Positions 38,062-47,017 of a DNA stretch of 64,000 bases are shown piece after piece. The stretch is from Pontibaca salina (GTDB lineage Bacteria; Pseudomonadota; Alphaproteobacteria; Rhodobacterales; Rhodobacteraceae): contig NZ_JAEIJD010000005.1 of the NCBI RefSeq assembly GCF_016307205.1, positions 155,770 through 219,769 on the forward strand. Direction: 5' to 3'. The notes below the pieces were generated by a model that saw only the letters and a program-made list of their open reading frames with translations, ran no database searches and was not told where the DNA came from. A program made the position numbers and the translations under genes. Numbering within the stretch: position 1 is the first letter of the stretch; every line of letters starts with the position of its first letter.

Positions 38062-39612
38062 ATGACAACTCAAGCCCCCCCTGCCTCTTCAGGTCGTAGC
38101 GGCGGACGTGCCGCGCGGCGCGCCGCCCGTGCTGCACCGCTCGCTGCCCATTTGCGCCCGGTGCGCCCTGGCCTCCAAGGCGGCCAATACCAAGCACTGA
38201 CCCAAGCCGGCATGGAGCGCATCCACACCGCTGCGCTGGATGCGCTGGAACAGATCGGGCTGGCCGATGCCCCCGAAAGCGGCATTGCACATTTGACCGG
38301 TGCCGGGGCGATATTGGGCGATGATGGGCGGCTTCGCTTTCCCCCGGCGCTGATCGAGGACACCTTGGCAAGTGCCAACCGCGAAATCACCCTGTTCGGG
38401 CGCGATCCTCGTCACGACATGACCCTGTCCGGCAATCGGGTGCATTTCGGCACTGCCGGTGCCGCGGTCCATCTGGTCGATGTTCTGAGACGCGATTATC
38501 GCGAATGCACGGTGCAGGATCTACACGACGCCGCGCGGATCACCGACGTTCTGGATAATATCCACTTCCTGCAACGGCCCATGGTTGCACGGGATATTCC
38601 CGACAATCGCGAGATGGATCTGAACACCATATATGCCTGTTGCGCGGGCACGACCAAACATGTCGGCACGTCGTTCACTGAACCGGCCTTCGTGCCGGAT
38701 GCGTTCCGGATGCTGCACCTGATTGCAGGCGGCGAGGATAAATGGCGCGAGCGTCCTTTTGTCAGCAATACCAACTGTTTCGTTGTGCCGCCGATGAAAT
38801 TTGCCACCGAAAGCTGTCAGGTGATGGAGCGCTGTATAGAGGGCGGTATGCCGATCCTGCTGCTGAGCGCTGGACAGGCGGGTGCGACCGCGCCCGCCCC
38901 AATCGCCGGAGCAATCGTTCAGGCGATCGCCGAATGTCTGGCCGGGCTGGTCTATGTCAATGCAGTCAAACCCGGTCATCCGGCGATTTTCGGCACCTGG
39001 CCGTTCGTTTCTGACCTGCGCACCGGTGCCATGTCGGGCGGGTCGGGTGAGCAGGCACTGCTGACGGCGGGTTGCGCGCAGATGCACGCTTTTTACGGCC
39101 TGCCCGGCGGCGCGGCGGCAGGGATCGCGGACGCCAAGCTGCCTGACATGCAGGCCGGATGGGAGCAGATGTGTTCCAATGTCATGGCCGGGCTGTCTGG
39201 ACTGAACATGGTTTACGAAGCGGCGGGAATGCATGCGTCGCTATTGGGATTCTGTCTCGAATCGCTAATCTTGGGCGACGACCTGATCGGGCAGGCGCTG
39301 CGCTGCGTGCGCGGGATTGAAGTCGACGAAGATGCCGTATCGCTGGAAACCATCCGTGCGACCTGTCTTGGCGGGCCCGGCCATTACCTTGGGTCGGATC
39401 AAACACTGAACCGGATGCAGACCGATTACGTCTATCCTGCTTTGGCCGACAGGCTGTCACCGAAAGAATGGAATGAGCGTGGCAAACCCGACCTGATCGC
39501 CAATGCCATTGCCCGCAAGGAGGCCATTCTGGCCAAGCCTTCAGCGGCACGATTCGATACCGACACCGACGCAGCGATCCGGCAGGCGTTCCAGATTCAC
39601 CTGCCCCGCTAA
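38062..39612 (+). CDS. Trimethylamine methyltransferase (MttB) family protein, non-pyrrolysine
   Basis: 516 residues of the MttB/COG5598 TIM-barrel family. The frame has no internal amber codon, so it belongs to the non-pyrrolysine branch, whose known members demethylate quaternary amines such as glycine betaine and pass the methyl group to a corrinoid protein. Landmarks are TSFTEPAFVPDAFRML, SNTNCFVVPPMKF, GQAGATAPAPIAGA and CLGGPGHYLGSDQTL. The N-terminal 40 residues are rich in Arg, Ala and Gly and look like a disordered extension. No corrinoid protein or reactivase gene is adjacent. ATG 38062 is used. Confidence 0.88.
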   Translation: MTTQAPPASSGRSGGRAARRAARAAPLAAHLRPVRPGLQGGQYQALTQAGMERIHTAALDALEQIGLADAPESGIAHLTGAGAILGDDGRLRFPPALIEDTLASANREITLFGRDPRHDMTLSGNRVHFGTAGAAVHLVDVLRRDYRECTVQDLHDAARITDVLDNIHFLQRPMVARDIPDNREMDLNTIYACCAGTTKHVGTSFTEPAFVPDAFRMLHLIAGGEDKWRERPFVSNTNCFVVPPMKFATESCQVMERCIEGGMPILLLSAGQAGATAPAPIAGAIVQAIAECLAGLVYVNAVKPGHPAIFGTWPFVSDLRTGAMSGGSGEQALLTAGCAQMHAFYGLPGGAAAGIADAKLPDMQAGWEQMCSNVMAGLSGLNMVYEAAGMHASLLGFCLESLILGDDLIGQALRCVRGIEVDEDAVSLETIRATCLGGPGHYLGSDQTLNRMQTDYVYPALADRLSPKEWNERGKPDLIANAIARKEAILAKPSAARFDTDTDAAIRQAFQIHLPR

Positions 39613-39711
39613 CGACTTTTGGGGACGACGACGCCCGGCCTCACGAGAGGCCGAGCATCTTGCTGCCGTCCGGGGCACGGCGCGGCGTTGGCCCGGAGCA
39701 ACTGCAAATCT

Positions 39712-39951
39712 TTATTCAGTCGCCGCGGGCAACTGGCCCGCGTCTTGTGCTGCGCTCACCTCTTCGGGGCTCAGCACGCCATCGGCATCCGTGTCCATCG
39801 CGGAAAAACCCTCGGCGGTGATGTCTGCATTGACTGCTTGCACTTCATCCAGCGTCACCATTCCGTCACCGTTGGCATCTAGATCGGCCTGTGCCCATGC
39901 GGGGGCGGTCAGAACAACTGCTGCGACTGCGCTCATCAGGATCGTTTTCAT
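39712..39951 (-). CDS. Secreted EF-hand calcium-binding protein
   Basis: 79 residues with a signal peptide (about 1-21, ending APAWA) and two EF-hand loops: DLDANGDGMVTLDEV and DTDADGVLSPEEV, both with Asp/Asn at positions 1, 3 and 5 and Glu at 12. The product should be periplasmic or exported and bind two calcium ions. ATG 39951 has GGAG upstream. It is convergent with the MttB-family gene; the 99-base gap contains a small hairpin, CGGCCT...AGGCCG. Confidence 0.88.
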   Translation of the reverse strand: MKTILMSAVAAVVLTAPAWAQADLDANGDGMVTLDEVQAVNADITAEGFSAMDTDADGVLSPEEVSAAQDAGQLPAATE

Positions 39952-40286
39952 TGTGATACTCCATTTTTTGGTTTCAGGAAGGCGTAGACCCGCCCTCACC
40001 CTGTAAGACTCCAAAATGACCGCTTAGGTCCCACAAACTTCTGAATGACACTGCTAACAGCCAAACATTGCCGATTTTCGCCAGCTGCCTGCGCAGCCTA
40101 CCGCCGAAAAAACCGGCTTCATCGCGATAGGCGGAAAAGCCCCGTCTTTTCAAACCCTCAGCGGATATTTTTTGCTAGCGACCCCGGAAGCGTGACGCGC
40201 CTATGTCTCGAAACGAGATTGAGGCTGACCACGGTTTAGCAGGTCAAGGCCGCAACACCGGATAGCTGACCTGTCGAAACGCGTAA
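39952..40286. other. Gene-free spacer upstream of the EF-hand gene
   Basis: No gene or clear regulatory site is seen. It separates the EF-hand gene from the end of znuB on the same strand, and so should contain the EF-hand promoter and any znu terminator; no terminator hairpin with a T run is evident. Confidence 0.4.
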
Positions 40287-41087
40287 TCAGCCCGACCGGC
40301 GCAGCGGCGCGCCCATCGCGGAACCAGCGAACAACAAGGCCGAAACGCAAACGATGGTCGGCCCCGTTGGCGTGTCAAAGTGCCACGACGCCGCCAACCC
40401 CCCAAGCGCCGATACCGCCCCGATGCCGGCAGCCACCAGTGCCATTGCTTCAGGTGTACGCGAAAATGAGCGCGCGGCAGCGGCCGGAATGATCAGCATG
40501 GCCGCGATTAACAGCGCACCGACCACCTTGATCGCAACCGCCACCACCACCGCCAGCGCCAGCGTCAGAATCAGTTGTTCACGTCGTGGGTCAATTCCGC
40601 TGGCATAGGCCAGATCCGTGTTCAATGTTGCCGTCAACAACGCCGACCAGCGCCAGACGACAAGTGTCGTGACAATGCCAGCGCCCCCCCAGATCACCGC
40701 CAGATCGCCGCGCGACACCGCAAGGATATCGCCAAACAGATAGGCCATCAGATCGACGCGCACGCCCGTAAGGAATGACACTGCCACGAGCCCCGCCGCA
40801 AGCGAGGCGTGGGCCATCACACCCAGCAGCGTATCCATCGCATAGCCCCGCCCCGACAATGTCGAAACCGTCAACGCCATCAGCAACGCAACCGTCAAAA
40901 CTCCGGCGAACACCGGTAGGGACAGGGCCAGCGACAGGGCAACGCCCAGAATCGCGGCATGTGCCGTGGCCTCACCGAAATAGGCCATGCGCCGCCACAC
41001 CACGAAACACCCCAAAGGAGCCGCAGCCACCGCCACCCCCAACCCGGCCAGCGCCGCGCGGATGATGAAATCGTCGAGAAAATTCAT
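40287..41087 (-). CDS. znuB: ZnuB, zinc ABC transporter permease
   Basis: 266 residues with about eight membrane segments, of the ABC-3 (ZnuB/MntB) permease family. It begins [32 protein letters not shown] and contains the conserved [11 protein letters not shown]. Its start overlaps the znuC stop by four bases (41084-41087). With ZnuC and ZnuA it forms the high-affinity zinc importer of the inner membrane. Confidence 0.95.
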   Translation of the reverse strand: MNFLDDFIIRAALAGLGVAVAAAPLGCFVVWRRMAYFGEATAHAAILGVALSLALSLPVFAGVLTVALLMALTVSTLSGRGYAMDTLLGVMAHASLAAGLVAVSFLTGVRVDLMAYLFGDILAVSRGDLAVIWGGAGIVTTLVVWRWSALLTATLNTDLAYASGIDPRREQLILTLALAVVVAVAIKVVGALLIAAMLIIPAAAARSFSRTPEAMALVAAGIGAVSALGGLAASWHFDTPTGPTIVCVSALLFAGSAMGAPLRRSG

Positions 41088-41824
41088 ATAGCAGCCTCGG
41101 GTGTATCGTGATCGTGATCGTGGTCATGAGAATGGTGATGGCGATAAAGGGCCAGCGCGCCCTGCGTTCCAGCCCCAAATAACGCGCGATATTCCGGGGC
41201 CGAGGCGACGTGCTTAGGCGCCCCCTCGCAACAGATATGGCCGTTCAGACAGATGACCCGGTCGCTGGCGCTCATAACGACGTGCAGATCATGGCTGACC
41301 ATCAGCACGGCGCAACCAAGGCGAGCACGCACATTTTCGATCCGGCGATAGAATGCGGCCGATCCGGGTTGATCCAAACCCTGTGTCGCTTCATCAAGAA
41401 TCAGCAGTTCAGGCTGTTCTAGAAGCGCTCGCGCCAGCAAGACACGCTGAAACTGCCCGCCCGAGAGCCCGCTCATCGGGCGGTCGGCCAAGGGGGCGAC
41501 GCCGGCCTGCTCCAGTGCCGCCAGCGCCGTGGCCGCACTGACGCGGCGTGGCAACCCCAGAAACCGGCGCACGGTGAGCGGCAATGTGGGGTCGATATGC
41601 AGCTGTTGTGGCACATAGCCAATCCGCAGGTCCGGCTTGCGGCGCACCTGCCCAGCGCTGGGATTGATCGCACCAATGATCGCACGCAGTAGCGTCGATT
41701 TGCCCGAGCCGTTAGGGCCGACGATGGTAACAATCTCGCCGCGCCCGATGTTCAAATCGATATCGTGCAAGACTGTATTTGCGCCCAGACGGACCGCCAG
41801 ACCCTTGATATCTAGCAAGCTCAT
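41084..41824 (-). CDS. znuC: ZnuC, zinc ABC transporter ATPase
   Basis: 246 residues with Walker [10 protein letters not shown] (36-44), the signature [15 protein letters not shown], Walker [13 protein letters not shown] and the H-loop in [10 protein letters not shown]. The C-terminus is histidine-rich ([13 protein letters not shown]), probably a zinc-handling tail. ATG 41824 overlaps the zur stop as ATGA, and the gene overlaps znuB downstream: zur-znuC-znuB is one operon. Confidence 0.95.
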   Translation of the reverse strand: MSLLDIKGLAVRLGANTVLHDIDLNIGRGEIVTIVGPNGSGKSTLLRAIIGAINPSAGQVRRKPDLRIGYVPQQLHIDPTLPLTVRRFLGLPRRVSAATALAALEQAGVAPLADRPMSGLSGGQFQRVLLARALLEQPELLILDEATQGLDQPGSAAFYRRIENVRARLGCAVLMVSHDLHVVMSASDRVICLNGHICCEGAPKHVASAPEYRALFGAGTQGALALYRHHHSHDHDHDHDTPEAAI

Positions 41825-42303
41825 GCGCGGTGCTCGACATCGCATTGCGGGCAGAGACCCGTTGCCTCGACCACTGTGTGCTCGATATTGAACCCAGTGC
41901 TGCGGGCCGTCTGGGCGAACCCGCCGCGCCGGGGTGTCCAGATGGTCTCGGCCACCGTATCGCAGGCACGGCAGATCAGGAAAGCAGGCATATGGCAGTC
42001 ACGGGGATGGGCGCAGGCGATATAGGCATTGAGATGCTCAATCTTGTGCGCGAACCCGTGGCGTACAAGAAAATCCAGCGCGCGATAGGCCACCGGCGGC
42101 TGCGACCCGCGCCCCTCTTGCGCTAGCCGTTCCAGAATGTCATAGGCGCCCATCGCCTTGTGCTCTTCAGCCAGGATTTCAAGAACCCGCCGACGACCGG
42201 GCGTGAATTGCAGGTTGTTTTCGCGGCACACGGTTTCGGCCCAAGCGATCAGGGCGTCGATACAACTGGTGTGATCGTGCTTCTCAAACCCGACGATATC
42301 CAT
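41821..42303 (-). CDS. zur: Zur, zinc-responsive Fur-family repressor
   Basis: 160 residues: an N-terminal winged helix ([45 protein letters not shown]) and a C-terminal dimerisation domain with zinc ligands, including CRACDTV and a last CPQCDVEH. Clustering with znuABC identifies it as Zur rather than Fur. ATG 42303 gives [11 protein letters not shown]; the longer frame upstream runs through the operator region and is rejected. It probably represses itself, znuCB and divergent znuA. Confidence 0.94.
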   Translation of the reverse strand: MDIVGFEKHDHTSCIDALIAWAETVCRENNLQFTPGRRRVLEILAEEHKAMGAYDILERLAQEGRGSQPPVAYRALDFLVRHGFAHKIEHLNAYIACAHPRDCHMPAFLICRACDTVAETIWTPRRGGFAQTARSTGFNIEHTVVEATGLCPQCDVEHRA

Positions 42304-42330
42304 GGCATCCTCATCTACAGATTTACGGTT

Positions 42331-42350
42331 GATATGTAATAGCATTACGC
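42331..42350. promoter_or_regulatory. Candidate Zur operator 1
   Basis: Inverted repeat GTAAT-AGC-ATTAC (42336-42348) flanked by AT-rich bases, 28 bases upstream of the zur start codon. It resembles the dyad form of Fur/Zur boxes and lies on the zur-facing side of the shared region. Confidence 0.6.
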
Positions 42351-42363
42351 CTAAGGCAAGGCG

Positions 42364-42379
42364 ATATGTTATAACATAT
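42364..42379. promoter_or_regulatory. Candidate Zur operator 2
   Basis: Perfect 16-base palindrome ATATGTTATAACATAT, 12 bases before the znuA start codon. TGTTATA-type palindromes are typical of alphaproteobacterial Zur sites. Its position would block znuA transcription when zinc is sufficient. Confidence 0.8.
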
Positions 42380-42390
42380 GGAGACCCCAC

Positions 42391-43353
42391 ATGAAAATCC
42401 GCTTTGCTGCCGCTCTGGCGACCATCGCGTTTTCTCCGGCTGCATGGGCCAAGTCGCCCATGGTTGCGACGGACATCTCGCCGGTGCACTCGCTGGTGGC
42501 ACAGGTCATGGACGGTGTCAGCACGCCGACGCTGATCATCGACCCTGGCGCCTCACCGCACGGCTATGCGCTGCGCCCGTCACAGGCGCAGGCACTGGAA
42601 AAAGCCGATATCGTATTCCGAACCAGCGACGAATTGACCCCTTGGCTGATTGACTCGCTGGCCACGCTGTCAGGCAGTGCGCAACAGGTGGAGCTGATGC
42701 AGGTCGAAGGCACCATCGTCTTGGAACAGCGTACCGGTGACAACTTCGACCCCCACACCCACGACGACCACGATGACCACAGCGACCACGACGACCATGG
42801 TCACGAACATGATGAACACGATCACGACCACGATCACGCCTATGATCCACACGGCTGGCTGGACCCGAAAAACGCCATTGTCTGGCTGGACACTATTGCC
42901 GCCGAACTGTCAGCGCTCGATCCCGATAACGCCACCACTTACGCCGCGAACGCGGCCAAGTCCAAGGCCGAATTAAACGCGCTGATCGAAGAGGTTTCCA
43001 ACGCTTTGGCACCGTTGCACGATCTGCGTTTCGTGGTTTTTCACGACGCGTATCAATATTTCGAATCCCGGTTTGGCGTGACGACTACGGGGGCGATTTC
43101 CATGAGCGATGCCAAAGATCCCGGCCCGGCACATCTTGCTGCCTTGCGTGACCGGATAACGGAAATGGGCGTTACCTGCCTGTTTACAGAACCCCAGTTC
43201 AACCCGGCCATGATTGACACCATCCGGGGTCAACGTGACCTGCAGGTTGCGGTGATCGATCCCCTGGGGGCGACACTGCAGCCTGGCGCAACGCTTTATT
43301 CGCAGCTTCTGCGCGATATGGCACAAGCCCTGCAATCCTGCCGGACAGATTGA
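42391..43353 (+). CDS. znuA: ZnuA, periplasmic zinc-binding protein
   Basis: 320 residues of the cluster A-I metal-binding family. A signal peptide (about 1-20, ending AAWA) is followed by two lobes; metal-site histidines occur in DPGASPHGYAL, HGWLDPKNA and FHDAYQYFE. Between the first two lies a long His/Asp loop (HTHDDHDDHSDHDDHGHEH and on, about 112-145), characteristic of ZnuA rather than manganese-binding relatives. ATG 42391 has GGAG upstream. Divergent from zur-znuCB. Confidence 0.96.
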   Translation: MKIRFAAALATIAFSPAAWAKSPMVATDISPVHSLVAQVMDGVSTPTLIIDPGASPHGYALRPSQAQALEKADIVFRTSDELTPWLIDSLATLSGSAQQVELMQVEGTIVLEQRTGDNFDPHTHDDHDDHSDHDDHGHEHDEHDHDHDHAYDPHGWLDPKNAIVWLDTIAAELSALDPDNATTYAANAAKSKAELNALIEEVSNALAPLHDLRFVVFHDAYQYFESRFGVTTTGAISMSDAKDPGPAHLAALRDRITEMGVTCLFTEPQFNPAMIDTIRGQRDLQVAVIDPLGATLQPGATLYSQLLRDMAQALQSCRTD

Positions 43354-43752
43354 TCTGGCCCTTGGGTCTCCGCTTCCTGCGCGAGACCCATTCAGCCCGG
43401 TGAACTTCACAGAAAAAGCGGTCAGCTGCATATCACCGCTGACCGCTATCTAGACCGGTCCCGTCAAAATTCGCCACACCACGGGCCAGAACGCCACATT
43501 CCAGCATCCTGGCGACACATGACCATCAAGAACTGCCCTCGCTCGGGTCGCCTCGCACAACTTAGCGCGCGGGAGTTCTCTCGCCTAATGCCGGAATCTG
43601 CCGTACCATAGCTGCAAATCAATGCCCTTTGCTTGATCGGTGGCCCGGATTGGCCCTTGCGTTGGGCTCTGCACGCCAATAGAAGGCCCTCGATTTTAGC
43701 GTAATCCGTGCCGCGCCCCTTTGGCGCGCGCATAGCCATTGGGAAAAGCATC
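43354..43752. other. Spacer between znuA and tig with two strong hairpins
   Basis: No convincing gene. Hairpin A: GGGTCTC (43364-43370) with GAGACCC (43383-43389), eleven bases after the znuA stop and without a T run. Hairpin B (43417-43447) is a leftward terminator listed separately. The remaining 300 bases up to tig contain only a weak 99-codon minus-strand frame of implausible composition. Confidence 0.5.
43413..43447 (-). terminator. Rho-independent terminator for a leftward transcript
   Basis: Perfect 10-bp stem AGCGGTCAGC / GCTGACCGCT with an 11-base loop. Read on the minus strand it is followed by a T run (TTTTTCTG); on the plus strand only ATCTAG follows. It is oriented to stop transcription coming from the tig side, where no minus-strand gene is recognised; it may also serve znuA inefficiently. 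Confidence 0.65.
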
Positions 43753-45090
43753 ATGCAGGTCACCGAGACTCTGAACGACGGTCTTAAACGCGGCTACGCG
43801 ATTACCGTTACCGCCACCGAACTTGAGAATAAAGTCCAGGAAAAACTGGTCGAAGCCCAGCCCGAGGTCGAAATGAAGGGCTTTCGCAAGGGCAAGGTGC
43901 CATTGGCCCTACTGAAAAAGCAGTTCGGTCAGCGCCTGATTGGCGAGGCCATGCAAGAGGCCGTGGACGGTGCGATGAACAAGCACTTCGAGGAAAGCGG
44001 CGACCGCCCCGCAATGCAGCCCGACGTCAAAATGACCAACGACGACTGGAAAGAGGGCGACGACGTTCAGGTCGAACTTTCCTATGAGGCGCTGCCAGAG
44101 ATCCCCGAGGTCGACTTGGCGTCAATCCAACTGGAAAAGCCGGTGGTCAAGGTTGATGAGGCGTCGGTTGACGAAGCTTTGGAAAACCTGGCCGAGAACG
44201 CCCAGGACTTCGAACCGCGCGACGAAGGTGACGCAGCCGTAGACGGCGATCAGGTGGTGATGGATTTCGTCGGCAAGGTCGATGGTGAGGCGTTCGAAGG
44301 TGGCTCCGCCGAAGACTTCCCGCTGGTGCTGGGATCCGGCTCGTTTATTCCGGGTTTCGAAGAGCAGCTCGTCGGCGTGAAAGCCACCGAGGAAAAAGAC
44401 GTAACCGTCAATTTCCCTGATGAATACCAGGCTGAACATCTGGCCGGCAAAGAGGCGGTTTTCTCTTGCTCTATCAAAGAAGTGCGCCGCCCCGTCACAG
44501 CCACAATCAACGATGATCTGGCCAAGAAATTCGGAGCTGAAGACTTAGCCACGTTGCGCACCCAGATCAGCGAGCGCCTTCAGGAAGAGTATGCTGATGC
44601 CTCCCGCGCCCTGATGAAACGGGCACTGCTGGATGCGCTGGACGAAAAAGTGTCTTTCGAACTGCCCCCCAGCCTGGTCGAGACCGAGGCGGGCCAGATC
44701 GCTCACCAGCTGTGGCACGAAGAAAACCCCGACGTGCAGGGCCACGATCACCCCGAGATCGAGACAACCGACGAGCATAAGAAACTTGCCGAGCGCCGCG
44801 TGCGTCTGGGCTTGTTGCTGGCCGAACTGGGCCAAAAAGCCGAAATCGAAGTGTCCGACTCCGAGATGACGCAAGCAGTAATGAACCAGGCGCGTCAATA
44901 TCCAGGTCAGGAGCGCGAGTTCTTTGAGTTCATCCAGAAAAACCAGCAGATGCAGCAGCAACTGCGCGCGCCGATTTTTGAAGACAAGGTTGTGACTTAT
45001 GTCTTTGAGCTGGCCGATGTCAGCGAGACGGAGATCTCCAAAGACGATCTGCAGAAAAAACTGGAAGAGATGGACGAAAAAGACGTCTAA
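43753..45090 (+). CDS. tig: Trigger factor
   Basis: Ribosome-associated chaperone and peptidyl-prolyl isomerase. The 445 residues begin with the ribosome-binding domain, including GFRKGKVP near residue 45, then an FKBP-type PPIase domain (about 155-245: [38 protein letters not shown]), then a helical C-terminal chaperone domain ending in an acidic lysine-rich tail ([11 protein letters not shown]). ATG 43753 is chosen over the longer open frame from 43708. Confidence 0.96.
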   Translation: MQVTETLNDGLKRGYAITVTATELENKVQEKLVEAQPEVEMKGFRKGKVPLALLKKQFGQRLIGEAMQEAVDGAMNKHFEESGDRPAMQPDVKMTNDDWKEGDDVQVELSYEALPEIPEVDLASIQLEKPVVKVDEASVDEALENLAENAQDFEPRDEGDAAVDGDQVVMDFVGKVDGEAFEGGSAEDFPLVLGSGSFIPGFEEQLVGVKATEEKDVTVNFPDEYQAEHLAGKEAVFSCSIKEVRRPVTATINDDLAKKFGAEDLATLRTQISERLQEEYADASRALMKRALLDALDEKVSFELPPSLVETEAGQIAHQLWHEENPDVQGHDHPEIETTDEHKKLAERRVRLGLLLAELGQKAEIEVSDSEMTQAVMNQARQYPGQEREFFEFIQKNQQMQQQLRAPIFEDKVVTYVFELADVSETEISKDDLQKKLEEMDEKDV

Positions 45091-45117
45091 GCCATCTGCT
45101 CACATGACGATGCGAAC

Positions 45118-45146
45118 AAAGGGCCACCCGTTGCGGTGGCCCTTTT
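45118..45146 (+). terminator. Terminator after tig
   Basis: Stem AAAGGGCCACCC / GGTGGCCCTTTT with a five-base loop, 28 bases after the tig stop, ending in TTTT. The symmetrical A and T runs make it potentially bidirectional. Confidence 0.88.
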
Positions 45147-45679
45147 GCTGTCTGTCTTTCGCAATATGGCCATGATACGCGTCTGATCAATCATTGCGCT
45201 CGGCCACCCGAGCTGTATTTGATTTTGCCGGCATAAGTTGCCGGTGTCTTGCACTGCCTCAGCACTCGTTGTTTCCCCAGCACTTCGGCAGGCTAACGAA
45301 TGTGCCGCAAAGTCCTTGCGGTTCTGGTGGTTATCCGTCGATTTTTTGTCGCCCACCTCTTGCACGTCCGATGCTCACTGAACAATACTGCGCGAAAGTA
45401 GGGAATTCGTATGACAATGGCCACTCAAACCGAAGGCAAGACATGTCCGCTATTCAGCGATACCCTAACCTATGCCCATGTGATCGCAGTGCGGTCTTGG
45501 CGCAGGGGTGACACCGACAGACGCCGGTCCGACGAAAGACACTCGTGGACAAAACGATGCGCCACCGCTTGCGCAGAACGACAACACTCAACTGCAATGA
45601 TCTGAATGGCGTCTCGACCTTGACAGGCTTGCCTATCTTGGACGACTTGTTCGCCGACTGCACGCAAAGGATGACCCCA
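45147..45679. other. Long leader region upstream of adk
   Basis: About 530 bases between the tig terminator and adk. Two overlapping plus-strand open frames (45411-45605 and the upstream extension of adk from 45545) lack recognisable domains and a good ribosome binding site. I see no tRNA, riboswitch or clear promoter. The length suggests an untranslated leader or a lost gene. Confidence 0.35.
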
Positions 45680-46363
45680 ATGGAAGCCGAAGCCATGACC
45701 AATCCCACCGTTCTGATCCTATTGGGGCCTCCGGGTGCCGGCAAAGGCACGCAGGCACGCAAGCTGGAACAGCAATTCGGGCTGGTGCAGCTTAGCACCG
45801 GCGATCTGCTGCGCGAAGCCGTGGCCGAGGGCACCGAAGCCGGAAAACAGGCCAAGACGGTGATGGAAGCCGGGCAATTGGTCAGCGATGATATCGTCAT
45901 CGCCATCCTTCGCGACCGCGTTGGGCACGAGGAATGCGCCCGCGGCGTCATACTGGATGGTTTTCCGCGCACCACGGTGCAAGCCGATGCCCTGGGTGAA
46001 ATGTTGGCAGAAAACGGGCAATCAGTCGACGCGGCGATCAGCCTCGAGGTTGAGGATACCGCCATGGTGCAGCGTGTCGCGGGCCGGTTCACCTGTGCGA
46101 ATTGTGGCGAAGGCTATCACGACGACTTCAAACAGCCGATAACGCCGGGTGTCTGCGACAAATGTGGCGGGACCGAGATGACGAGACGCTCAGACGACAA
46201 TGCTGAAACCGTTGCCAGCCGTCTGGCCGCCTATCACGAGCAGACCGCACCGTTGATCGCGTATTACGATGCTCTCGGGGTATTGCATCGTGTGGATTCG
46301 ATGCAGGATATCGACAAGGTCGCCGACGAAATGAGCGAGATCGTACGCGGGGCGATGAAGTAG
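45680..46363 (+). CDS. adk: Adenylate kinase with zinc-type LID domain
   Basis: Transfers phosphate between ATP and AMP. The 227 residues carry the P-loop GPPGAGKGT (about 16-24), the AMP-binding STGDLLREAV, the signature ILDGFPRTTVQAD and a four-cysteine LID (CANCGEGYHDDFKQP then CDKCGG). I chose ATG 45680 because AAGGA lies eight bases upstream; ATG 45695 (MTNPTV) is close to family N-termini and also possible. It is not in a ribosomal-protein operon, where Rhodobacterales usually have adk, so it may be a second copy. Confidence 0.9.
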   Translation: MEAEAMTNPTVLILLGPPGAGKGTQARKLEQQFGLVQLSTGDLLREAVAEGTEAGKQAKTVMEAGQLVSDDIVIAILRDRVGHEECARGVILDGFPRTTVQADALGEMLAENGQSVDAAISLEVEDTAMVQRVAGRFTCANCGEGYHDDFKQPITPGVCDKCGGTEMTRRSDDNAETVASRLAAYHEQTAPLIAYYDALGVLHRVDSMQDIDKVADEMSEIVRGAMK

Positions 46364-46423
46364 ACACGTCCAGAGCCGAAGAAGACCTTGCGCGCGGTAT
46401 CTTACGGTATGTTGCGCACCGTT

Positions 46424-46915
46424 TCAGCCTTTACGCAGTCCGGTTTCCACCAACATGCCGCGCCGCTTGGCCTCGTAATAATAACCGCGCGCATACCACT
46501 TGATGGCGGCGTCATGGCTGCCATCAGCCAAAAGCCACGCCCCGCGCAGATAGCGGCCAGCATATTTCAGGTTGATCTCTGGATCGAACAAATCCTTGGG
46601 CTTACCTCTGAACCCCATAGAGCGGGCAGTCGCAGGAAGAATTTGGAGCAACCCGTAATACGGCCCGTTGCGCGCCCAAGGCCGGTGCGTGCTTTCGCGA
46701 ATCGCGAGACGGTGCAGCAGGGGACGCGGTAATTCGTAAAGGTCGGCGTATTTGTTGATGAGGCGGCGCAATTCAGGCGTTTCATTCGGATAAAGCGGCG
46801 GTTCTGCCGGACGCGGCGGTCGACGCTCGCGGCGGCTACCTTCGGCAGCACAGGCCGACAAAAGAATGGGCGCAGCCATGAAGGCAAGAAATCGGCGGCG
46901 AGAGGGGTGCGACAT
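46424..46915 (-). CDS. Small lytic transglycosylase lipoprotein
   Basis: 163 residues. An N-terminal signal (RRRFLAFMAAPILLSAC) ends in a lipobox (LSAC), so the protein is probably lipid-anchored in the periplasm; the twin arginine may indicate Tat export. The rest is an SLT (goose-lysozyme-like) domain with catalytic Glu in AIRESTHRPWARN, then GPYYGLLQILPATARSMGF and INLKYAGRYLR. It would cleave peptidoglycan glycan strands. Convergent with adk. Confidence 0.88.
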   Translation of the reverse strand: MSHPSRRRFLAFMAAPILLSACAAEGSRRERRPPRPAEPPLYPNETPELRRLINKYADLYELPRPLLHRLAIRESTHRPWARNGPYYGLLQILPATARSMGFRGKPKDLFDPEINLKYAGRYLRGAWLLADGSHDAAIKWYARGYYYEAKRRGMLVETGLRKG

Positions 46916-47017
46916 GAGTTCGGCAATTCAGTTGTTGACCTGCGCGCAGCCTAACTATTTGCCTTTGGCTGACAACCCTAGCCAGATATTTGGGCAACGG
47001 TCTGCCGATGCCGTGCC

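Noticed and set aside
42737..42976. Thr-rich frame and other repetitive frames in znuA
   Set aside because: They are out-of-frame readings of the His/Asp repeat that encodes the zinc loop.
43464..43763. 99-codon minus-strand frame before tig
   Set aside because: Odd composition and no ribosome binding site; the terminator downstream is better explained by a non-coding transcript.
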